A DNA stretch of 6,742 nucleotides from Candidatus Poseidoniaceae archaeon (GTDB taxonomy: Archaea > Thermoplasmatota > Poseidoniia > Poseidoniales > Poseidoniaceae), in assembly GCA_013329925.1 (NCBI GenBank), contig DUJK01000135.1:1-6742 (forward strand), given 5' to 3'. Position numbers and translations under genes: made by a program. This document shows positions 1 through 5,329 of this stretch, piece by piece; the stretch's first letter is position 1, and the number at the start of each line of letters is the position of its first letter. The notes beneath the pieces are model-generated. The model did no database searches, had not been told where the DNA came from, and saw only the letters and a program-made list of their open reading frames with translations.

Positions 1-50
1 TAACACAATCAACAACTAAGTCTGCAGAGTCTCCAGCAACTCTTCTTGAT

Positions 51-1775
51 ATGATTAAACAACCAAAGATTGCAGCAGTATTTCTTGTATTAATGATAGT
101 TGGGGCTGGTGCTTGGTATTATTTCAACAATCAACTTGAACCATTTACTGCCGACAATTTGCGTTATGGAGACGATATGAACTACATCATCGAAGATGGT
201 GATTTTATGGCTAGTGAAGGCTTTCTAGATTTGGTATTAGATCAGATTGAAACTGAAGACGATATTTGTAAACTTAGACTAATATTTGCTGGAACCGGAG
301 GAGTAGCAATAACTGATGGAGATAGTTCTCAATTGGTTTCTCAATCATCCTTGGACCGAAAGGGTGCAGTTAGTGCAAAAGGAGGACAAGGAATGGATTG
401 GTTGACTGTTGAAGCAGTTTCTAGTTACGACCTTGATTCATTTACTCTCCAGCGCCACCTACGTTCTAGTATCCCTGGCTCAAATGCATGTTCTGACTTC
501 CCTGCTAGTGTTGGCGGTACTGCCGAATTAACTTCTACTAAATGGACAGAAATTAGAGACCGGGCAACAATTGGTACTGCAGTAGATTGGAATCTCAATA
601 TTGAAGACACCTATCAAGGTAATTTGATGACTTTTGGAGTAGGTGGTCTATTTGGTGAACTTGAAACTATTTCTCCGGGACTTTCCATGCTATTACAACC
701 AGTTGAGTTGCAGGAATTACTATCCAACAGTTACATCGATGATGGCTCCTCAGGATCTAGTCAAGGGTGGGATTGGCGAGTATTAGGCACTGAAACTAGA
801 GGCAGCACCGACATGTGGAAAATAGTTGCAACCAATCAAGATATCCAAGATTTATGCCTCGGCTCTGCAAGTATGACTTTGTTAGTGGAAGAAAACAATC
901 CTTGGGCTACCGAACAAACTGTCAACGTGGTAATATCTGGTAGTGATAGTAACCGTCAAGGTTGCTCAACAACCTCAAAATTACTAGGGGATTATGTTCT
1001 GCCTGATGGTGAACTTACCATGAACCATAAATTTGTCAAGACTTCTCTTAGTAGAGGTTCTAAAACCTTAGAATTAGGTCTTTCATACGATGCTAGACCG
1101 CAAGCAAATGAATTGTCACCTAGTGATGATGAATTAACTAATTGGGGTCCTAATGGTCAACATATGCCAGATGATTCAGCGCTAAGAACTCATAATCTTG
1201 AGGCTGCAATGCAGTGTTTTGATTATTTCCAAACCGCAGCTAGTGGAGCAACAGCGGCACTTGATGATAATGGATATGTTTGGCGGGCTGTTGACCAAAA
1301 GTATGATCAAAACACCCAATGGAACATCTCTTGGATAGCCAGTGATGATGCAGCAGGTTGGGTAACATTCAACATGACCGGCACGCCAACTCAGGAAAAT
1401 TGTCAATTTGACAAGAAAGGCACCTATGACGAGACAGTATCTTACAATCGTGATTTAATCCCACAAGTATTGAACATAAGTACCATCGAAACCTCTCTCT
1501 TAGACGCAAACCGATTTCCAAGCCTTTCCAGTAACGATGGCGTTTTCACAAGTTCAGGCACTTATCACCAAGAAACTAGAATTGGATATTTGGTAGTCGT
1601 CCCAGGTTCTGGTATCAATTCTATTCTCTCCAATATTGGTGATGCAACAGATGGTGCTACAACAGTAGATATCTCCAGAGATTGGACAGAAGATGGTTGG
1701 AATAAACAGTTCAATTTGGTAGCAGATGCAACGGATGGACGTGTTATCGGTTGGAATTTTGTCATGAATACCTGA
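51..1775 (+). CDS. Membrane-anchored extracytoplasmic protein of unknown function (possibly 5'-partial)
   Basis: I do not recognise the family. The 574-residue product starts with a short basic stretch (MIKQPK) and one hydrophobic helix at about residues 7-24. A long polar, Trp/Gly/Thr-rich and probably beta-stranded region follows, with no further membrane helix. This suggests a single-pass protein with its C-terminal domain outside the cell. Six cysteines (73, 147, 269, 305, 389, 451) all lie in the outer region and could form three disulfides. A short signature (WR[VA], then T, then W-x-I) occurs near residues 242-258 and 411-426, hinting at duplicated beta domains. No catalytic motif is evident. 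The frame has no stop from position 3 to the ATG at 51, and no Shine-Dalgarno sequence precedes that ATG. The upstream codons read as a Ser/Thr/Ala-rich linker, so a cytoplasmic N-terminal part may lie beyond the window. The gene converges on the protease gene with no spacer. The coding call is firm; the start and function are not. Confidence 0.9.
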   Translation: MIKQPKIAAVFLVLMIVGAGAWYYFNNQLEPFTADNLRYGDDMNYIIEDGDFMASEGFLDLVLDQIETEDDICKLRLIFAGTGGVAITDGDSSQLVSQSSLDRKGAVSAKGGQGMDWLTVEAVSSYDLDSFTLQRHLRSSIPGSNACSDFPASVGGTAELTSTKWTEIRDRATIGTAVDWNLNIEDTYQGNLMTFGVGGLFGELETISPGLSMLLQPVELQELLSNSYIDDGSSGSSQGWDWRVLGTETRGSTDMWKIVATNQDIQDLCLGSASMTLLVEENNPWATEQTVNVVISGSDSNRQGCSTTSKLLGDYVLPDGELTMNHKFVKTSLSRGSKTLELGLSYDARPQANELSPSDDELTNWGPNGQHMPDDSALRTHNLEAAMQCFDYFQTAASGATAALDDNGYVWRAVDQKYDQNTQWNISWIASDDAAGWVTFNMTGTPTQENCQFDKKGTYDETVSYNRDLIPQVLNISTIETSLLDANRFPSLSSNDGVFTSSGTYHQETRIGYLVVVPGSGINSILSNIGDATDGATTVDISRDWTEDGWNKQFNLVADATDGRVIGWNFVMNT

Positions 1776-4700
1776 TTACTTCCACTTATTGTCTAACATC
1801 GTTAAATCCGGAGCTGCCGGCACTTCTCCATACTTTGGCTGAGCTTGCTGGTATCGATACTGCGGCGCTTGTTGGCCAAATGATTGTGGTGGGGGCGGGG
1901 AACTGGGCAAGCGTTGAGACTTATTCTGCTTCATTCGAACAGCGAGTAAAATCACAATTAACCCAATAAGGGTCGCAATTACTACTGTCATTAAATTAGC
2001 AGATAATGCGTCAATAAGTTGTGATACAGTTGATTGTTCCTCAGCAGGCTCGATGATTGGTGGATGGTAAACAAAATAGTTTATTTCCCATGATTGCTCA
2101 ATGGTTTCAAGTTCATCAGAAATCACGACTTTGATTGTATATGGTCCAATGGTGCCATTACCTGCACACAAGATCCCCCCAAAGCCAAACTCAGTCGTTG
2201 TACAATTGAAGGGACCTTCTTCAAAAGTTAGATTACGAGTAAGCAAGGTGCCATTGCGATACCAATATACTGCAACACCAGCCGCATCATAATCTTCCTC
2301 TGACAAGTCAACTGTGACACTTAGCGATAACATATCTTGAGTTGCGTTGATGGTATTATTGGTTAGTGATGAGAAGGTTAAGTACTGATATCTGTTGATT
2401 TCGTCATCGATTAAATCATTACAATTATCATCAATTCCATTCCATTTTTCTTCAGCATTGGGATTGATTGAACTATCATCATCATTACATTCTTCAAACC
2501 ATCTAAAACCATCACCATCTTCATCAAGGTCTGGAATTCGTGGATTAGTTAATGTTTGATAGACTTCTACTCCATCGCTAAGTCCATCATCGTCGGTGTC
2601 AAAGTCAGTTGGCTCACTACCAATTTCTAGAATTTCATAACCGTCTTCTAGTCCATCCCCATCAGTGTCGTTGTTCAATGGGTCAGTATTCATCGTGTAA
2701 TATTCGACCAAATCGGGCAATTGATCATTGTCACGGTCCAGTCCAATGAAGTCTTCATCTACTTGTTCATCACAATCATTGTCAATTCCATCAAGTAACT
2801 CCGGCATGTTTGGATTGATTTGATCGTTGCTGTCGTCACAGTCTTGGAACCAGTAAAAGCTGTCAAGGTCGGAATCATTATCGTAAACTAGGGGATTAGA
2901 TTGATACTCAAAGATTTCTTCACCATCTTCTAACATATCTCCATCAGTATCTTGCAGGGTGTAATCTGTGCCGTGGATGTGGTATTCTGCGTAATCGCTT
3001 AACTCATCAGCATCGCTATCAGTTTGGTTAAATCCTTCATCCCACAAACCATCACAATTGTCGTCAATTGAGTTCAAAATCTCAACAGCACCAGGGTAAA
3101 TTGCAGCATTCGTATCGTTACAATCTTGGAACCAATAGAACGTATCAGCGTCTTGGTCAACGTCTGGGACAAGTGGATTAGTATTGTGGATATTTACTTC
3201 TGCGCCATCAGTCAAACCATCATCATCAGTATCACTATCAAGCGGGTCTGTGCCATTCACTAATATTTCCAAGCCATCATCCAAGCCATCATTATCAGAG
3301 TCACCACTTAGTGGATTGGTGCCATAGACGTTAATTTCGTCACCATCGTTGATTTGGTCGTCATCAGTATCGATGTCATCGGGGTCGGTTCCGTGAATGT
3401 TATCTTCATCAGCGTTAGTAAGTCCATCACCATCTCTATCAATGTTTAATTCAGTCCCATAGATGTTCAATTCCCAGTCGTAAAACGTCCCAGTGTCACC
3501 ATTTCCTTGATCTTCAACCGACAAGGTCCAGGTTCCATAACTATCCTCATCCCAATGATGAACCGAAGTAAACATCCAATCATTCAGATTGTTATTGCTA
3601 TCTTCATGTTTCTCGGACAATATGCTTTGAGTGCCCATTGGGCTGGTTAGCGTGATTGCTAAGTCCCCACGATAAGAGTGATCGATGTCAACAATAACTT
3701 CTACATGTTCTACCTTAATGGAGTCCGGAACTTGTACAGTTTCTATTACGCCGGGTGCAGAATTATCCGGAATGGATCTATCTTGAATATCGATAAGGCC
3801 GGATTGGAAATTAATTTCTTCATCAACATTATTCCAATTCTCCGCTAGCGCAACTGCGGCACTGGCATCGATTACCCCAAAGCCATATTTGTGACTAACA
3901 TCATGTCCAGCGCCGTTAGTTCCCCATGAATCATCATTAGCATGATTTTGCCTAGAACTATGGGCAATAATGTGTTCAACATCACGATAAGTAAGATTTG
4001 GATTGGCTTCTAAAATCAGTGCTATGACTCCTGATACCAGCGGAGTTGCTGATGAAGTGCCACCGAAATCATCATTGTAATCTCCGTTGTTGTATCCACC
4101 CCCACCTTCATTATCAGTGGTGGTGATTCCTTCCCCGCTTCCATCAGAAGGCGCCGCCACTAGGATGTTAGCTCCCGGCTCAGCATACCACGATTGCTGA
4201 CCATAGTGAGTTACTGCGGTTACCGCAATGGTGTGGCGACTGTTAGCATACCCGTCAAAGTTTGAGTTATCATCGTCATCCAGTCCATTACCTGCTGCCC
4301 AAGTGATGATGTTACCCAAACCTCCTCTGCCCTGTGATACATCGTTTTCAAAGGCGGCAAGCATCAGGGCTCCGGGCGCTTCAACAGTTCTACCGTTGTC
4401 ACTTGGTCCCCAAGAATTTGAGTAAATATCGATGTCCTGACGATTGTGTGACAGAGCATTGCTTTCTCTTATATCAGTGGTGCTGCAAGCGATTAGTAGT
4501 AGTCCAGCCAAACTTGCTTCTGGTGCCGCCCCGCTTACACCGATGGTATTGTTGCCAGCAGCAGCAGCAACTCCAGCAGCCGAAGTGCCGTGTCCATCGT
4601 AATAACTTGGACTTGGGTCGTTGTCATTATCACAAAAATCGTAATCTAGTGTCTCTTCGTAATAATTATCTAAATCAGGGTGCTGCCAATCTAAGCCATC

Positions 4701-5237
4701 ATCAACAATTCCAATCACAATTCCGTCGCCACGATAATCATCCCACGCGGTAGTAATATTGGCATCTTCACCAGCATTTCCGCCAGTCTGTCCAGTGTTT
4801 AGTAGGTGCCACTGATCATTAAATCTAGCATCATTAGGTGTCCACTTGGGCGCATATGTTTTGCTAACTAGCGGATAGGCAACTTCGATTAGTGTCTGAT
4901 ATTGGAGCTTTGCAAATAGTCTTGCACCGTTGTCAAAGTCAGCATCGATTATGTATGCATTGGCTAAGTTAGGAGCATAATCGCCGATTTTTTCTTTACT
5001 CACTACTACCCATTGTGTTACAGTTTCTTGTTGTTCACTGTCATATTGTGATAGGTCACTAGAACGAGCAAAAGCCGCTCTAACTGCTGGGGAGAAACTG
5101 TAGGTAAGGGGAGCATCTTCTGGGTTATCAGATAACTCCGCCCCAAAGCCGTAATCAATCGCTTCGCTTGACTGAGCAGTTACCATCGGCAATAGCATCG
5201 TCATCATAAGCAGGATGACAATACTTCGTGCAGCCAT
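1776..5237 (-). CDS. Membrane-anchored furin/kexin-like subtilisin-family (S8) serine protease with P-domain and TSP3/MopE-type acidic stalk
   Basis: This is a predicted surface endopeptidase of 1153 residues. A signal peptide covers residues 1-21 (likely cut after VTA). A propeptide region spans about 22-130. The S8 catalytic domain spans about 135-465, with Asp179 (IVDDGLD), His216 (DGHGTS), oxyanion Asn317 (AAGNG) and Ser395 (GGTSSATP). The segments SQGRGGLG and LEANPNLTYRDV are close to furin/Kex2, which points to the kexin-like branch. A P-domain (about 475-595, with RGDLAI and SPMGT) follows, as in proprotein convertases. Residues 600-950 are acidic: nine 23-residue DxDxDGxxDxxE loops and three 48-residue MopE-type units. 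A domain with six N-glycosylation sequons (951-1050), a transmembrane helix (about 1082-1100) and a Pro/Gln-rich cytoplasmic tail complete it. All ten cysteines fall outside and can pair. The ATG is supported by GAGGA six bases upstream and by the signal peptide directly after it. Family assignment is firm. Specificity for basic residues is inferred, and the physiological substrates are unknown. Confidence 0.97.
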   Translation of the reverse strand: MAARSIVILLMMTMLLPMVTAQSSEAIDYGFGAELSDNPEDAPLTYSFSPAVRAAFARSSDLSQYDSEQQETVTQWVVVSKEKIGDYAPNLANAYIIDADFDNGARLFAKLQYQTLIEVAYPLVSKTYAPKWTPNDARFNDQWHLLNTGQTGGNAGEDANITTAWDDYRGDGIVIGIVDDGLDWQHPDLDNYYEETLDYDFCDNDNDPSPSYYDGHGTSAAGVAAAAGNNTIGVSGAAPEASLAGLLLIACSTTDIRESNALSHNRQDIDIYSNSWGPSDNGRTVEAPGALMLAAFENDVSQGRGGLGNIITWAAGNGLDDDDNSNFDGYANSRHTIAVTAVTHYGQQSWYAEPGANILVAAPSDGSGEGITTTDNEGGGGYNNGDYNDDFGGTSSATPLVSGVIALILEANPNLTYRDVEHIIAHSSRQNHANDDSWGTNGAGHDVSHKYGFGVIDASAAVALAENWNNVDEEINFQSGLIDIQDRSIPDNSAPGVIETVQVPDSIKVEHVEVIVDIDHSYRGDLAITLTSPMGTQSILSEKHEDSNNNLNDWMFTSVHHWDEDSYGTWTLSVEDQGNGDTGTFYDWELNIYGTELNIDRDGDGLTNADEDNIHGTDPDDIDTDDDQINDGDEINVYGTNPLSGDSDNDGLDDGLEILVNGTDPLDSDTDDDGLTDGAEVNIHNTNPLVPDVDQDADTFYWFQDCNDTNAAIYPGAVEILNSIDDNCDGLWDEGFNQTDSDADELSDYAEYHIHGTDYTLQDTDGDMLEDGEEIFEYQSNPLVYDNDSDLDSFYWFQDCDDSNDQINPNMPELLDGIDNDCDEQVDEDFIGLDRDNDQLPDLVEYYTMNTDPLNNDTDGDGLEDGYEILEIGSEPTDFDTDDDGLSDGVEVYQTLTNPRIPDLDEDGDGFRWFEECNDDDSSINPNAEEKWNGIDDNCNDLIDDEINRYQYLTFSSLTNNTINATQDMLSLSVTVDLSEEDYDAAGVAVYWYRNGTLLTRNLTFEEGPFNCTTTEFGFGGILCAGNGTIGPYTIKVVISDELETIEQSWEINYFVYHPPIIEPAEEQSTVSQLIDALSANLMTVVIATLIGLIVILLAVRMKQNKSQRLPSSPPPPQSFGQQAPQYRYQQAQPKYGEVPAAPDLTMLDNKWK
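2388..2531 (-). repeat. MopE-type unit 3 (protease residues 903-950)
   Basis: The third unit is the most diverged: FRWFEECNDDD replaces the FYWFQDC form, followed by WNGIDDNCND. Cysteines 917 and 939 keep the 22-residue spacing. It ends the acidic stalk and leads straight into the sequon-rich juxtamembrane domain. Confidence 0.83.
2739..2882 (-). repeat. MopE-type unit 2 (protease residues 786-833)
   Basis: This is the second 48-residue unit, with FYWFQDCDDSND and LDGIDNDCDE. Its cysteines 800 and 822 are again 22 residues apart. It shares FYWFQDC with unit 1 at the protein level, but the codons differ at several synonymous positions, so the duplication is not recent. It is the most acidic of the first two units (about 17 Asp/Glu). 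Confidence 0.85.
3021..3164 (-). repeat. MopE-type unit 1 (protease residues 692-739)
   Basis: A 48-residue unit begins with an Asp ladder (DVDQDAD), followed by FYWFQDC and ending around NSIDDNCDG. Its two cysteines are 22 residues apart (706 and 728). The pattern of aromatic cluster, D-C-[ND]-D, P-x-A/[MP]-E and I-D-[DN]-[ND]-C-[DN] is that of the putative metal-binding motif named after MopE. The family name comes from a copper-associated surface protein; metal identity here is not known. Confidence 0.85.
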
Positions 5238-5243
5238 AAAGAA

Positions 5244-5248
5244 TCCTC
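5244..5248 (-). promoter_or_regulatory. Ribosome binding site for the protease gene
   Basis: On the minus strand GAGGA lies six bases before the ATG at 5237. It matches the anti-Shine-Dalgarno sequence core and has normal spacing. It supports the chosen start and implies a leadered rather than leaderless mRNA for this gene. Confidence 0.6.
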
Positions 5249-5309
5249 AGTTTGGGTATGTATTATCAGTATTGGTTGACTGATTCAGTGGAAATCTAGT
5301 GAAAATAGG

Positions 5310-5316
5310 TATAAAC
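5310..5316 (-). promoter_or_regulatory. Candidate archaeal TATA box (box A) for the protease gene
   Basis: The minus strand reads GTTTATA here, close to the archaeal TTTATA box A, about 73 bases upstream of the protease ATG. Initiation some 25 bases downstream would give a leader of roughly 45-50 bases, which fits the presence of a ribosome binding site. The upstream BRE-like match is poor and the region is AT-rich, so chance is possible. A weaker alternative, TAATAC at 5259-5264, sits where a leaderless promoter would be expected. Confidence 0.38.
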
Positions 5317-5329
5317 AGTTGTTTTAAGT

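Larger units (their letters stand above)
2388..3440 (-). repeat. Coding tandem repeat array: nine 23-residue acidic loops and three 48-residue MopE-type units
   Basis: This stretch encodes protease residues 600-950. It tiles without gaps as four 23-mers (600-691), a 48-mer (692-739), two 23-mers (740-785), a 48-mer (786-833), three 23-mers (834-902) and a 48-mer (903-950). All nine 23-mers have Asp at 1, 3 and 5 and Glu at 12, and eight have Asp at 9 (the first has Asn). That is the spacing of calcium ligands in EF-hand-type and thrombospondin type 3 loops. By my count about 113 of the 351 residues are acidic and six are basic. The likely role is a calcium-stiffened spacer that holds the catalytic domain away from the membrane; this is inference from family knowledge. 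Confidence 0.93.

Noticed and set aside
357..1418. RK and KK sites in gene 1 (residues 103-104 and 455-456) as substrates of the neighbouring protease
   Set aside because: Isolated dibasic pairs are common by chance, and neither lies at a convincing domain border. Convergent adjacency alone does not indicate an enzyme-substrate pair.
1751..1969. Plus-strand frame starting inside the end of gene 1
   Set aside because: It overlaps the last codons of gene 1 and is antisense to the protease tail and membrane helix. It has no ribosome binding site and no recognisable protein features.
1776..1994. Sortase or archaeosortase sorting signal at the protease C-terminus
   Set aside because: No LPxTG or PGF motif precedes the membrane helix, and a cytoplasmic tail of about 50 residues follows it, unlike processed sorting signals.
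2388..3440. Periodic CATCATC-type DNA repeats that could suggest a CRISPR array or satellite
   Set aside because: The 69-base period follows the 23-residue protein repeats on the minus strand. The DNA units are diverged at synonymous sites and there are no identical repeats with unique spacers.
2532..3440. Dockerin (cellulosome) interpretation of the DxDxDGxxDxxE loops
   Set aside because: Dockerins have two such loops with characteristic helices. Nine tandem 23-residue loops with GTDP/TNPL endings fit thrombospondin-3-like spacer repeats, and no cohesin partner is present.
4334..4753. Plus-strand open frame of 139 codons, Gln/His/Arg-rich
   Set aside because: It is antisense to the catalytic domain of the protease, including the His and Asn active-site region. 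The unusual composition reflects the reverse complement of Asp/Gly/Ala codons.
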